A stretch of 64,000 bases of DNA from Avibacterium volantium. GTDB lineage: Bacteria; Pseudomonadota; Gammaproteobacteria; Enterobacterales; Pasteurellaceae. The stretch lies in assembly GCF_900635775.1 (NCBI RefSeq), contig NZ_LR134167.1, positions 1,149,001 through 1,213,000 on the forward strand. Direction: 5' to 3'. Below, piece after piece: positions 27,845 through 36,898 of the stretch. A model generated the notes under the pieces. The model made no database searches. It was given only the letters and a program-made list of their open reading frames with translations, and was not told the origin of the DNA. The position numbers and the translations under genes are program-made. The stretch's first letter is position 1. Every line of letters begins with the position of its first letter.

Positions 27845-28235
27845 ATAATTCTGTATCATTAGGAATTGGTCGCAGATGATAATGATCTGTCTTTCCTTTG
27901 TCAACAGTGAAATTAAAAAAATTTTGAAAAATTATGTTCTTTTTTTATATCCACAGCGCCTGTGGATAAGTCTGTGAGTTTTAATTTGAAAAAATCGCCG
28001 AGCCCTTGAAAAAACTAGGGTTTTGCGAATTGGCAATAAAATTGATTGTAAAATAGCATTTCTTTATTTATCAATAAGTTAATAAAAATCTAGAAATTTT
28101 TTTAAAATTTTTTTTGATTTTGTGAGATTTCAATCTTGACAAATATAAGTCTGTGTAAAACTTAAAATTTTGCTCAAGCCGAATGTAAAAAATTATGTTA
28201 AAATTGACCGCACTTTTCGGATAGGCAGTTTTTTT
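27845..28235 (+). other. AT-rich control region between tRNA-Asn and uvrB
   Basis: This gene-free stretch of about 390 bp contains the DnaA-box palindrome at 27947-27969, very AT-rich sequence (28060-28135), a TTGACA at 28136-28141 as a possible -35, and an uptake signal (GACCGCACTT near 28207) immediately before the uvrB ribosome site. I found no CTG-N10-CAG LexA box, although uvrB is SOS-controlled in E. coli. Confidence 0.55.
27947..27969. promoter_or_regulatory. Inverted pair of DnaA boxes
   Basis: TATCCACAG-CGC-CTGTGGATA is a perfect palindrome with a 3-base centre. The right arm contains TGTGGATAA (27961-27969), the complement of the strict DnaA box TTATCCACA. The left arm (ATATCCACA) has one mismatch. 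DnaA binding near uvrB has been described in E. coli; the present pair lies about 270 bp upstream of uvrB. Confidence 0.6.
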
Positions 28236-30269
28236 ATGAGTAACAAAATTCACAGCAAACCTTTTATTCTTCATTCTGATTTTTCGCCTTCTGGCGACCA
28301 ACCTCAGGCGATAGAAAAGCTGAGTGAAAATCTCAATGATGGTTTAGCGCACCAAACCCTGCTTGGGGTAACGGGATCGGGCAAAACCTTTACCATTGCC
28401 AATGTGATTGCCAAGCTCAATCGCCCTGCAATGTTGCTTGCGCCAAATAAAACCCTTGCCGCGCAGCTTTATGCGGAAATGAAAGCCTTTTTCCCTGAAA
28501 ATGCGGTGGAATATTTTGTTTCTTATTATGATTATTATCAGCCAGAAGCCTATGTGCCGAGCAGCGACACCTTTATTGAAAAAGATGCATCCATTAACGA
28601 TCAAATCGAGCAAATGCGGCTGTCTGCCACTAAATCTTTTTTAGAGCGCCGCGATACCATCGTTGTGGCGTCCGTTTCTGCCATTTATGGTTTGGGCGAT
28701 CCCGATAGCTATCTCAAAATGATGTTGCACTTGCAAACAGGAGCGATCATCAACCAGCGAGAAATTTTGACAAAATTGGCAGAGCTACAATACACACGCA
28801 ACGATCAAGCATTTCAGCGCGGCACATTCAGAGTGCGGGGCGAAATTATTGATATTTTTCCTGCGGAATCTGATGATCAAGCCATTCGCATTGAATTATT
28901 TGATGACGAAATTGAACGCCTGAGCCTTTTTGATCCGCTGACTGGCACGAATTTTGGCGCGGTGCCGCGTTATACCATTTATCCGAAAACCCACTATGTT
29001 ACGCCACGTGAACGGATTTTAGAAGCCATCGATCAAATCAAAACAGAATTGGCACAACGGCGAGAATACTTCATCAAAGAAAATAAATTGCTGGAAGAAC
29101 AACGTATTACCCAACGCACACAGTTTGACATTGAAATGATGAATGAATTGGGCTATTGCTCGGGTATTGAAAATTATTCACGCTATTTATCGGGGCGTAA
29201 AGAAGGCGAGTCGCCACCGACATTGTTTGATTATATTCCTGCAGACGGTTTGCTGATTATTGATGAATCTCACGTTACTGTGCCACAAATTGGTGGAATG
29301 TATCGCGGCGACCGCTCACGCAAAGAAACCTTGGTGGAATATGGCTTCCGCTTGCCTTCTGCACTGGATAACCGCCCATTAAAATTTGAAGAATTTGAAC
29401 GCCTCGCACCGCAAACCATTTATGTTTCCGCCACGCCCGGCCCTTACGAATTAGAAAAATCGGGCAGTGAAATTATCGATCAAGTGGTGCGCCCAACAGG
29501 CTTGCTCGATCCTGAAATTGAAATCCGTCCTGTGGCAATTCAGGTGGACGATTTGCTTTCCGAAGCACGCCAAAGAGCGGATAAAAATGAGCGCGTTTTG
29601 GTAACCACATTAACCAAACGAATGGCGGAAGATCTGACCGATTATTTAGAAGAACACGGCGTGCGCGTGCGTTATCTACACTCCGACATTGACACCGTAG
29701 AACGGGTGGAAATTATCCGCGATCTCCGCTTAGGGGAATTCGACGTGCTAGTGGGAATTAACTTATTGCGGGAAGGGCTGGATATTCCCGAAGTGTCTTT
29801 GGTGGCGATTTTAGATGCAGATAAAGAAGGCTTTTTGCGTTCCGAACGCTCATTGATCCAAACCATTGGGCGTGCGGCGAGAAACTTAAATGGTAAAGCC
29901 ATTTTATACGCGGACAGCATCACCAAATCAATGGAAAAAGCCATCAACGAAACCAACCGCCGCCGTGAAAAACAAATGAAATACAACGAAGAACACGGCA
30001 TTGTACCGCAAGCGTTGAACAAAAAAGTGGGCGAATTGCTTGATATTGGCCAAGGCGCAACCAACAACAAAGCAAAAAGCAAACAAAAACAAAAATCCGT
30101 GGCAGAACCCACCGCACTTTATCAACCAACTAGCAGCAAAGAACTTCAGCAACAAATCAAAAAACTGGAACAGCAAATGTACAAACACGCCCAAGACTTG
30201 GAATTTGAAAAAGCCGCCGCCGTGCGTGATCAGTTGCATCAGTTACGGGAAAGGTTTTTGGAGAATTAA
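28236..30269 (+). CDS. uvrB: UvrB, excinuclease ABC subunit B
   Basis: The helicase-like damage-verification subunit of nucleotide excision repair. It has 677 residues. Walker A GVTGSGKT lies near residue 40, the beta hairpin [15 protein letters not shown] near residue 92, helicase motif II region IIDESH, and motif [11 protein letters not shown]. The C-terminal UVR domain (about 638-675, [26 protein letters not shown]) binds UvrC. The start at MSNKIHSK is the family start; the open frame extends 22 codons into the promoter region. Confidence 0.97.
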   Translation: MSNKIHSKPFILHSDFSPSGDQPQAIEKLSENLNDGLAHQTLLGVTGSGKTFTIANVIAKLNRPAMLLAPNKTLAAQLYAEMKAFFPENAVEYFVSYYDYYQPEAYVPSSDTFIEKDASINDQIEQMRLSATKSFLERRDTIVVASVSAIYGLGDPDSYLKMMLHLQTGAIINQREILTKLAELQYTRNDQAFQRGTFRVRGEIIDIFPAESDDQAIRIELFDDEIERLSLFDPLTGTNFGAVPRYTIYPKTHYVTPRERILEAIDQIKTELAQRREYFIKENKLLEEQRITQRTQFDIEMMNELGYCSGIENYSRYLSGRKEGESPPTLFDYIPADGLLIIDESHVTVPQIGGMYRGDRSRKETLVEYGFRLPSALDNRPLKFEEFERLAPQTIYVSATPGPYELEKSGSEIIDQVVRPTGLLDPEIEIRPVAIQVDDLLSEARQRADKNERVLVTTLTKRMAEDLTDYLEEHGVRVRYLHSDIDTVERVEIIRDLRLGEFDVLVGINLLREGLDIPEVSLVAILDADKEGFLRSERSLIQTIGRAARNLNGKAILYADSITKSMEKAINETNRRREKQMKYNEEHGIVPQALNKKVGELLDIGQGATNNKAKSKQKQKSVAEPTALYQPTSSKELQQQIKKLEQQMYKHAQDLEFEKAAAVRDQLHQLRERFLEN

Positions 30270-30359
30270 ATCTTATTTTTACAGAAATTATTAATGAAAT
30301 TTTTCCAGAATAGTTTGTTGGAAGAATTGTTAACAATAAATATATAAAATTCTGCTAAG

Positions 30360-30390
30360 GCCTTATTTCCATTAGGAAATAAGGCTTTTT
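30360..30390. terminator. Terminator between uvrB and the OsmC gene
   Basis: GCCTTATTTCC and GGAAATAAGGC form an 11-bp stem with loop ATTA and a T tail on the plus strand. It lies between convergent genes; the 90 bases after uvrB hold nothing else. Confidence 0.85.
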
Positions 30391-30395
30391 GTGGA

Positions 30396-30803
30396 TTATT
30401 CGTAATGAAAATGAAATTCTTGCACTAAATCTGCACTGAGGCTTTTGGCGACAGGGCAGGTGTGAGCGGCGGCTTCTAAGGTGGCTCGTGTGCGTTCATC
30501 GAGATCTTTGCTAAGATAAAAATCTAGTACAACGCGAGCCACTCGGCGTGGGTTAAGTGCCATTTCTTTTTGAACTTCAATGCGTGCTCCTTGTAAATCT
30601 ACGCCAAGATCTCTTGCTCGAATTCCCATAATCGTCATTGCACAAGCTGCGAGTGAGGCGGCAAGTAAATCTGTTGGTGAGAATGCTTCCCCTTTGCCGT
30701 TATTATCCACTGGGGCATCGGTGGAAATTTTGTCGCCACTTTGTAAGTGAATTAAATCGTTGTGTAGATCTCCAGTGTAATGAATGGTTGAAATATGTGC
30801 CAT
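30396..30803 (-). CDS. OsmC-family peroxiredoxin-like protein
   Basis: A 135-residue OsmC/Ohr-fold protein. The two redox cysteines are at SLAACAMTIMG (near residue 54) and HTCPVAKSLS (near residue 114), with the usual FSPTDLLAAS segment ahead of the first. Family members reduce organic hydroperoxides, but this subgroup is uncharacterised. CAAGGAG lies 6 bases before the ATG. It stands alone. Confidence 0.85.
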   Translation of the reverse strand: MAHISTIHYTGDLHNDLIHLQSGDKISTDAPVDNNGKGEAFSPTDLLAASLAACAMTIMGIRARDLGVDLQGARIEVQKEMALNPRRVARVVLDFYLSKDLDERTRATLEAAAHTCPVAKSLSADLVQEFHFHYE

Positions 30804-30905
30804 AGGAACTCCTTGTTGAGATGATTTATAGTCTAGTTAGAGTAAAAGGAAAGTAGATTGAGAGCAAGATAAAATTATTTTTTTTATTTAGAAAAATAAT
30901 TATGG

Positions 30906-30937
30906 AAAATGCTGTTTGAATAAGTTAAACAGCATTT
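30906..30937. terminator. Terminator downstream of the AEC permease gene
   Basis: AATGCTGTTT and AAACAGCATT pair around a 9-nt loop, with T or A runs on both sides. It lies 28 bases past the stop of the minus-strand permease gene. Confidence 0.65.
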
Positions 30938-30964
30938 TTGTAAGTGCGGTGCTTTTTTTTAAAT

Positions 30965-31924
30965 TTAGTTTAAAAGCCCAAGTAAAGCATCAATAAGTGG
31001 CACAATAGGAATAAATAATAGGGTGCTTGTGGTTACGATATTGGTGGCAAAGGATACATCGCCTTTGGCTTCATTTGCGAGAATAGGCAATATGGCGAGA
31101 GCAGAAACAGAGGATTGCAGAATAAGCGTCTGTGTTTCAATAGTTGGCAGTGGTAGCCAAGCTTTGCCCAGGAAAATAAGCAGTGCCATAATTGCAGGGG
31201 CGATAGCAAATTTACCGATGAGTGCGGTAATGGTATCTTTATCAAATCTGATGCTTTTTAGCCCTGCATCATAAAGGGTGATGCCAATATAAATAAGTGA
31301 GAGAGGTGTAACCATTGCACCAATGTAGCTTAACGCACTATGAATAAAATTTGGCACTGGAATATTGATAAGTAAAAATATTAGCGCGACTAGAAAACCT
31401 AGTAGTGGTGGCGGTAAAAGTTTTTTCCAGCTGAATGTGTTATGTGTTGATGGCTGCGGTTGGCTACTATCTTGCGCAATCAGCCAAGCACCAAATGTCC
31501 AAGTAGAAATTGTATTTAACACATAATAAACTAAAAAATAAGGCATACTATTTTCACCAAATAATGCGATATTTAATGGTAAGCCGATAAATATGGTATT
31601 AGCGTTTACAATCGTATTAATAAAGACACCTTTCCGCCCAGCGCGAATATTAAAGAATTTTGTCATTAACCACGCAATAATATAGCCTAATAATATTGCG
31701 ATACTGCCATAAATTAATCCGTCTGATAGAGAAAATAATTTTCCACGAGTAAGGTGGCTTAATACGGAAACAAAAATGGATGCTGGTAACGCAATATTCA
31801 TAATTAGTTTAGAAATATTACCAGTAAAGCTATCTGCAAAATAGCCTTTGTGTCGTAAACAGAAGCCTAATGCAATAATAAGCACGATAGATAAGATATT
31901 TTCAAGTGCGGTGAGAAAAAGCAT
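30965..31924 (-). CDS. AEC-family permease, possible malate transporter
   Basis: A 319-residue inner-membrane protein with about ten hydrophobic helices in two halves, as in the auxin-efflux-carrier family. LPASIFVSVLSHLTRG near residue 45 and VTPLSLIYIGITLYDAG near 205 are typical. In lactic acid bacteria, members of this family (MleP) sit next to the malolactic enzyme and import malate. Here the gene follows the malolactic-type enzyme on the same strand, 126 bp away and beyond a terminator hairpin. Malate transport is therefore an inference from context. Confidence 0.75.
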   Translation of the reverse strand: MLFLTALENILSIVLIIALGFCLRHKGYFADSFTGNISKLIMNIALPASIFVSVLSHLTRGKLFSLSDGLIYGSIAILLGYIIAWLMTKFFNIRAGRKGVFINTIVNANTIFIGLPLNIALFGENSMPYFLVYYVLNTISTWTFGAWLIAQDSSQPQPSTHNTFSWKKLLPPPLLGFLVALIFLLINIPVPNFIHSALSYIGAMVTPLSLIYIGITLYDAGLKSIRFDKDTITALIGKFAIAPAIMALLIFLGKAWLPLPTIETQTLILQSSVSALAILPILANEAKGDVSFATNIVTTSTLLFIPIVPLIDALLGLLN

Positions 31925-32016
31925 ATTATTTTCCTCTGTTTGAATTATTTATTTTTTAAGAGTTTAGCAAGATGTTTTTTATATTAATTAATAAGATGTG
32001 GTAATTTTTTATAAAA

Positions 32017-32041
32017 ATGCCGTCCAAATATTAGACGGCAT
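32017..32041 (-). terminator. Terminator between the malolactic-type gene and the AEC permease
   Basis: On the minus strand ATGCCGTC and GACGGCAT flank a 9-nt loop and are followed by TTTTTAT, just after the stop of the enzyme gene. It would reduce but not necessarily prevent read-through into the permease gene. Confidence 0.75.
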
Positions 32042-32050
32042 AGATGATAT

Positions 32051-33688
32051 TTAACGATAAACAGCCTGCCACATTGCGTCTTGTACGCTTTGTACCCAGT
32101 TATCACTCTGTTTAGTTGCCACACCATCTTTTACCGCTTGTTTAGCAACGGCAACCGCAACAGTGGCGGAAGAAGCGCGTAAGTTATCCACTGGTGGAAG
32201 AAGTGATGCACCTAAATCTTGTGGGTTTACTTGGCTTGCTACGGCTTCCGCTGCTGCAAGTAGCATTCCATCTGTAACCTGTTTTGCTCCAGATACAATC
32301 ACCCCTAGACCTAATCCAGGGTAGAGCAGTGCATTATTGCCTTGTCCAATATGGAAGTCAGTACCATTATATTGCACAGGATCAACAGGGATTCCCGTTG
32401 CAATTAAGGCTTTACCTTGTGACCAAGGTACGGCATCTTGTGGCATCACTTCGATACGTTCTGTTGGGTTAGAAAGCGGTAATAAAATTGGGCGTTCTAC
32501 ACCTGCGCAAAGGGCTTTAACAACTTCTTCGCTGAATGCGCCGTGATCTGTTGATGTACCAATTAAAATGGTTGGCTTCGCTTGTTTTACCACTTCTAAC
32601 AATCCAATTTTGCCATTTTCACGCGCCCAATCAGCCACTTCCGCAGCAGGACGAGCATATTCCTGTTGGTAATTAGGCAGATTTGGCATATCGTCAGTGA
32701 CTAAGCCATTAATATCAATCAGCCATACGCGTTTTTTCGCTTCTTCGCGTGAAAGTCCGTTACGTTCCATTGCGGCGCTGATTTGATCTGCCATTCCTGT
32801 ACCAGCCGTACCTGCACCATAAACCACAAGGCGCTGTTCTGCAAAATTCTGTTTTGTTACTTTTAAGCCAGAAATTACCGCAGCCATCACAATCGCCCCT
32901 GTTCCTTGCATATCATCATTGAAAATACGATATTTTTCACGATTCTCAACTAAGATACGACGCGCGTTGGACGGGCCAAAGTCTTCAAAGTGCAACAGGG
33001 CATTCGGGAACATTTCAGAAGCGACTTTGAGATATTCATTAATTAAGTGATCATAGCGCTCACCACGAACACGAGCGTGGCGGTTGCCAAGATAAGTTGG
33101 ATCGTTTAGCAATGCTTCATTATCTGTTCCCACGTCTAAATTCACTGCAATGACACGGCTTGGATCAATGCCTGCAGCTGCTGTATACACCGCTAGTTTT
33201 CCGACAGAAATATCTGTTCCGTTCACGCCCCAATCGCCAATACCAAGAATTTCTTCTGCATCAGAACACACGATGAGATCCACATCATCTGCACCAAGCC
33301 CTAATGTTTCAAAAGAAGCACGAATATCTTCTGGGCGGTTCACATTCAGATAAACTGCACGAGAACGGCGATAATCACGGCTCCATTGCTTGATTGCATC
33401 ACCTACAGTAGGGTCATAGACAATCGGTAGCATTTCGGCAATATGCTCGGTAAGCAGGCGGTAGTAAAGCACTTCATTACGATTATGTAATTGATCAAGG
33501 AAAATATATTTTTCCATTGGTTTTTCATAGCAAGAAAGCTGTTCGTAAGCACGTTTGGCTTGTTCATCAAGGGTTTCCACCGCAGCAGGTAAACGCCCTG
33601 TTAAGCCGAGTTTAGCGCGTTCTTCAAAGGTAAATGCTGTGCCTTTATTAGTCAGAGGGTTAGTGAGAATATCAGGGGTATGACTCAT
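32051..33688 (-). CDS. Malolactic-type enzyme (NAD-malic enzyme family)
   Basis: A 545-residue protein of the malic enzyme superfamily. The N-terminal NPLTNKGTAFTFEERAKLGL, the ILGIGDWGVNGTDISVGKL segment and the AAAGIDPS run resemble malolactic enzymes of lactic acid bacteria more than E. coli MaeA (GDQGIGGMGIPIGKL). Metal and catalytic regions are present: FEDFGPSNA, FNDDMQGTGA and the NAD-binding VYGAGTAGTGMAD. It converts malate either to lactate plus CO2 or to pyruvate plus CO2; sequence alone does not settle which. The ATG follows a plain AAGGAG. No LysR-type regulator lies beside it. Confidence 0.82.
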   Translation of the reverse strand: MSHTPDILTNPLTNKGTAFTFEERAKLGLTGRLPAAVETLDEQAKRAYEQLSCYEKPMEKYIFLDQLHNRNEVLYYRLLTEHIAEMLPIVYDPTVGDAIKQWSRDYRRSRAVYLNVNRPEDIRASFETLGLGADDVDLIVCSDAEEILGIGDWGVNGTDISVGKLAVYTAAAGIDPSRVIAVNLDVGTDNEALLNDPTYLGNRHARVRGERYDHLINEYLKVASEMFPNALLHFEDFGPSNARRILVENREKYRIFNDDMQGTGAIVMAAVISGLKVTKQNFAEQRLVVYGAGTAGTGMADQISAAMERNGLSREEAKKRVWLIDINGLVTDDMPNLPNYQQEYARPAAEVADWARENGKIGLLEVVKQAKPTILIGTSTDHGAFSEEVVKALCAGVERPILLPLSNPTERIEVMPQDAVPWSQGKALIATGIPVDPVQYNGTDFHIGQGNNALLYPGLGLGVIVSGAKQVTDGMLLAAAEAVASQVNPQDLGASLLPPVDNLRASSATVAVAVAKQAVKDGVATKQSDNWVQSVQDAMWQAVYR

Positions 33689-34011
33689 TTTTAAACTCCT
33701 TATTTGTGAAATAGATTATTTTTTGATAGTTAAAATAGCTATTTATTATTGAGTATATGCCCATAAATAATAATTTCAAGTGGAGTGCCGGTTATTTTTT
33801 TGCAAGATGTTGATTTTTAAAGGTTTATTTCGATTTTTTCTGTAGTGTTATTTTTGCTGTATTCAATTGTAGTTATGTAATTATTATCATATGAAGAATT
33901 GGAGATGATTATAAGAAATTATTTTTTATTAGCGTTATTTTAACTTAGTTAGACTATTCCGTAATAAAAAAGAGTAAGTGCGGTGGGATTTTAGTAAGTT
34001 TTTTGAATATA
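33689..34011. other. Gene-free AT-rich region upstream of the malolactic-type gene
   Basis: No coding region is visible. The segment is very AT-rich, carries one uptake signal (AAGTGCGGT near 33976), and should contain the promoter of the malolactic-type gene. I see no confident -35/-10 pair or operator. Confidence 0.4.
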
Positions 34012-34045
34012 GGAAAAAATAAACCTCGCATTTGCGAGGTTTATT
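34012..34045 (-). terminator. pot operon terminator
   Basis: AATAAACCTCGCA and TGCGAGGTTTATT are perfect 13-base arms with a 2-nt loop; a T run follows on the minus strand. It lies 12 bases past the potD stop. Confidence 0.9.
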
Positions 34046-34056
34046 TATGCGAGAAA

Positions 34057-35133
34057 TTATTTCGCTGCTTTTAATTTTTGGTAATACTCTTCATAGTACT
34101 GAACAGCATCACCAACGTCATCTTGCCAGTAGCTGCTCTGTAACACTTCTTGTGTTGGGTAGATAGCAGGATCTTTAGTAATTTCATCTGGAAGTAATTT
34201 TAACGCTTCAACATTTGATGTTGGGTAGCCAATTTCTTCTGTTAATTTCGCTGCTGTTTTCGCACCTAACATATAGTTAATAAGTTTGTGCGCGCCATCT
34301 GGATTTTTCGCTGTTGCAGGAATTGCAAGGGTATCAACCCAAAGCACAGGGCCTTCTTTCGGGAATACCATATCTAAAGGTGCATTTTCTTTTTTCGCAA
34401 TACGCACAGAACCATTCCATAATTGACCCACGTTCACTTCACCTGAGATGAATGAGTTAGCGGGGTTGTCAGAGTTGAAAGAAAGTACGTTTGGACGTAA
34501 TTTTAATAACTCTTCGTAAGCTTGTTTAATTACTTCAGGATCTTGTGTATTTGGATCTTGACCTAGTTTTAACAATGCGATATTGAAAACTTCGCGCGCG
34601 TCATCAAGAAGTTGTACTTTACCCACAAATTCTGGTTTCCATAAATCGCCCCAAGTGGTGAAGTCAGAACCTTTGTAATCATTGGTGTTATAGGCAATAC
34701 CCGGTGCACCTAATAATTGTGGTAAAGAATATTTGTTGCCTTTATCGTAAGGTTTGTCTAACCAATCTGGGTTTAATTCTTTGATAACAGGTAATTTGCT
34801 GTGATCTAATGGCATTAACATACCTTCACGCGCCATTTTTGACACAAAGTAGTTTGAAGGTGCGATAACATCGTAACCGCCAGCTTCACCTTGTGTTTTT
34901 AATTTAGCGTACATTGTTTCGTTAGATTCAAGGCTTGAAACAATGACTTTGATGCCAGTTTCTTTGGTAAATTCGTCTAATAAACCATCTGGAACATATT
35001 CTGTCCAAGTGTAAAGATATACGGTATCGTTAGCTGGTGCTTTGGTGTCCGCATTCTTTGTTTCTTTATCATTACAAGCTGTTAAAGTAACTGCGATCAT
35101 TCCGGCTGTGAAAAGACCTGCAAATTTTTTCAT
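34057..35133 (-). CDS. potD: PotD, spermidine/putrescine-binding protein
   Basis: The solute-binding component of the polyamine ABC transporter, 358 residues. The N terminus MKKFAGLFTAGMIAVTLTAC is a lipoprotein signal with the lipobox Cys, so the protein is probably membrane-anchored. YLYTWTEYVPDGLLDEFTKETGIKV opens the binding domain, and VLWVDTLAIPATAKNPD and the C-terminal YYEEYYQKLKAAK are typical of PotD. The start at 35133 is chosen because AGGAG is 10 bases upstream; the ATG at 35142 is only one base from that site. Two hairpins separate it from potC. Confidence 0.93.
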   Translation of the reverse strand: MKKFAGLFTAGMIAVTLTACNDKETKNADTKAPANDTVYLYTWTEYVPDGLLDEFTKETGIKVIVSSLESNETMYAKLKTQGEAGGYDVIAPSNYFVSKMAREGMLMPLDHSKLPVIKELNPDWLDKPYDKGNKYSLPQLLGAPGIAYNTNDYKGSDFTTWGDLWKPEFVGKVQLLDDAREVFNIALLKLGQDPNTQDPEVIKQAYEELLKLRPNVLSFNSDNPANSFISGEVNVGQLWNGSVRIAKKENAPLDMVFPKEGPVLWVDTLAIPATAKNPDGAHKLINYMLGAKTAAKLTEEIGYPTSNVEALKLLPDEITKDPAIYPTQEVLQSSYWQDDVGDAVQYYEEYYQKLKAAK

Positions 35134-35165
35134 TTCTATCATTCTCCTGTTAAGAGGGTTAGGGG

Positions 35166-35189
35166 CATATTTTGTTTTTACAAAATATG
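35166..35189 (-). repeat. Inverted repeat in the potD leader
   Basis: CATATTTTG and CAAAATATG are perfect 9-base arms around a 6-nt loop, between the intra-operon terminator and the potD ribosome site. It may stabilise the potD message or hold a processing site. Confidence 0.5.
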
Positions 35190-35198
35190 AATAAAAAA

Positions 35199-35221
35199 AC
35201 GCCTTGACAGCGTCAAGGCGT
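35199..35221 (-). terminator. Intra-operon terminator between potC and potD
   Basis: ACGCCTTGAC and GTCAAGGCGT form a 10-bp stem with a 3-nt loop, followed on the minus strand by seven Ts. It lies 50 bases past the potC stop, so potD must be reached by read-through or by its own promoter. Confidence 0.8.
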
Positions 35222-35270
35222 ATTCTATTTTGTCTATGCTTATTTGTGAAGTATTATTTTCCCATTTGGG

Positions 35271-36038
35271 CTATTTATCTTTTTTCGCCACAACTTGGCT
35301 TAATACCACTAAAGCAAGGGAGAAAATAATCATAATGGTGGCAAGGGCGTTCACTTCTGGCGTTACCCCTGTTTTCACCAATGAGAAAATTTTCAGTGGT
35401 AAGATTTCATAGCTTACACCGCTCACAAAAGAAGATACCACCACATCATCAAGGGAAATGGTAAAGCTCAATAACCAGCCCGAAACAATGGCAGGAAGTG
35501 CCAGTGGCAAAATAATTTTACGCAAAATGGTTACTTCACTTGCACCTAAATCTTTCGCCGCTTCAAGCATTTTGGCGTCAAATCCTTTCAAGCGAGAGAA
35601 CACGCTTACTACAACATAAGGCAGACAGAAAGTGATATGTGCTAAAAGCAATGACCAAAATCCGAGCGAGATACCAACGATCATAAATAACGCAAGCAAA
35701 GACACCGCCATTACAATATCAGGCGACATCATTACGATAAACAACATTCCGCTCACCGCCTGTTTACCGCGGAAACGATAGCGATATAAAGCAATCGCCG
35801 TTAATCCACCCAAAATTGTAGAAAAAGTGGCCGCAAAAAAGGCGATAGTTACAGAGTGGAACGCAGCTTGGATTAAGGTATCGTTGTTAAATAAACGCTC
35901 ATACCAATTCCAGCTAAAGCCTTTCCAGCTTAATCCGTAGCGATCAGCATTAAACGAATTGGTCACCAAAATGATAATTGGGATATACAAATAAGCGTAC
36001 ACCACCAACATAAAAACATTACGCAGTAAACGACTCAT
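35271..36038 (-). CDS. potC: PotC, polyamine ABC transporter permease
   Basis: A 255-residue inner-membrane permease with six hydrophobic segments. The EAA loop that contacts the ATPase is visible as [26 protein letters not shown] near residue 155. The final part FTISLDDVVVSSFVSG is typical of PotC. Its ATG overlaps the potB stop (TAATG), so translation is coupled. Confidence 0.95.
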   Translation of the reverse strand: MSRLLRNVFMLVVYAYLYIPIIILVTNSFNADRYGLSWKGFSWNWYERLFNNDTLIQAAFHSVTIAFFAATFSTILGGLTAIALYRYRFRGKQAVSGMLFIVMMSPDIVMAVSLLALFMIVGISLGFWSLLLAHITFCLPYVVVSVFSRLKGFDAKMLEAAKDLGASEVTILRKIILPLALPAIVSGWLLSFTISLDDVVVSSFVSGVSYEILPLKIFSLVKTGVTPEVNALATIMIIFSLALVVLSQVVAKKDK

Positions 36039-36898
36039 TATTCCAACTCCATTTTCTTATTCATTAATTTGCTTGCTTTGTAATAAACAAAGATGAGTAA
36101 TGCCATTAAAATGGTCAAGCCGATACTAATTGCAGAACCAAATGGCCAGTTACGCGAAATTAAGAATTCACTCTTGATCACGTTACCCACAAGCAAGACT
36201 TTCGCACCACCGAGTAAGTCCGCCACATAGAACATTCCCATTGCTGGTAATAACACTAATAAACAGCCTGCAATAATGCCCGGCATTGTGAGTGGAATAA
36301 TCACTTTAACAAAGCGTTGGAAACTGTTTGCGCCCAAATCTTTAGCTGCTTCTAATAAACGGTAATCCAATTTTTCAATGGCTGCATACAATGGCAAAAT
36401 CATAAATGGCAATAACAGATAGACTAAACCAATAATCACCGCCGCTTCCGTATTAAGAATACGAATTGGCTCATTGATAATGCCAAGGGTCAGCAAGGTG
36501 CTGTTTAAAATCCCTTTTACACCAAGGAAAATTTTCATTCCGTAAATACGAATTAATGAGTTCGTCCAGAATGGCAATACTACTAAAAAGAGCAAAATAG
36601 GGCGATATTTTTCCTTAATTTTGCTAATCATAAAGGCAAAAGGGTAGCCAATGATTAAACAAATAATGGTCGCAATGCCCGACATATAAAGAGAATTCCA
36701 CACCACTTGCGCATAAAGCGGTTCAAATAAACGCGTGTAGTTCTCAATAGTAAATGGTAAGGCATAAAAATCACTGCTATCACGGGTTAAAAAACTCACC
36801 GCAAGCACCAATAAGTTTGGCGCAAGCACAAAGAAAATTAACCACGCAAAAATGGTGGTAATGGTGATTTTTTGAAATCCAGAATTAGCTGTCTTCAT
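36038..36898 (-). CDS. potB: PotB, polyamine ABC transporter permease
   Basis: A 286-residue inner-membrane permease with six hydrophobic segments. The EAA loop reads [26 protein letters not shown] near residue 180. [17 protein letters not shown] is a conserved PotB segment. The start overlaps the end of potA by 14 bp, and the stop overlaps the start of potC. Confidence 0.95.
   Translation of the reverse strand: MKTANSGFQKITITTIFAWLIFFVLAPNLLVLAVSFLTRDSSDFYALPFTIENYTRLFEPLYAQVVWNSLYMSGIATIICLIIGYPFAFMISKIKEKYRPILLFLVVLPFWTNSLIRIYGMKIFLGVKGILNSTLLTLGIINEPIRILNTEAAVIIGLVYLLLPFMILPLYAAIEKLDYRLLEAAKDLGANSFQRFVKVIIPLTMPGIIAGCLLVLLPAMGMFYVADLLGGAKVLLVGNVIKSEFLISRNWPFGSAISIGLTILMALLIFVYYKASKLMNKKMELE

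Noticed and set aside
27947-28135. Chromosomal origin of replication (DnaA boxes beside AT-rich DNA)
   Set aside because: Only two boxes are present, and no dnaA, dnaN, gidA (mnmG) or mioC gene is near; the neighbouring gene is uvrB.
29672-30294. Several open frames opposite or overlapping the uvrB 3' end
   Set aside because: They follow the codon bias of uvrB read in other frames, and none has a ribosome site or a recognised domain.
34012-35270. CRISPR-like or REP-like repeat cluster from the hairpins around potD
   Set aside because: The three hairpins differ in sequence and each has a simple terminator or leader explanation.
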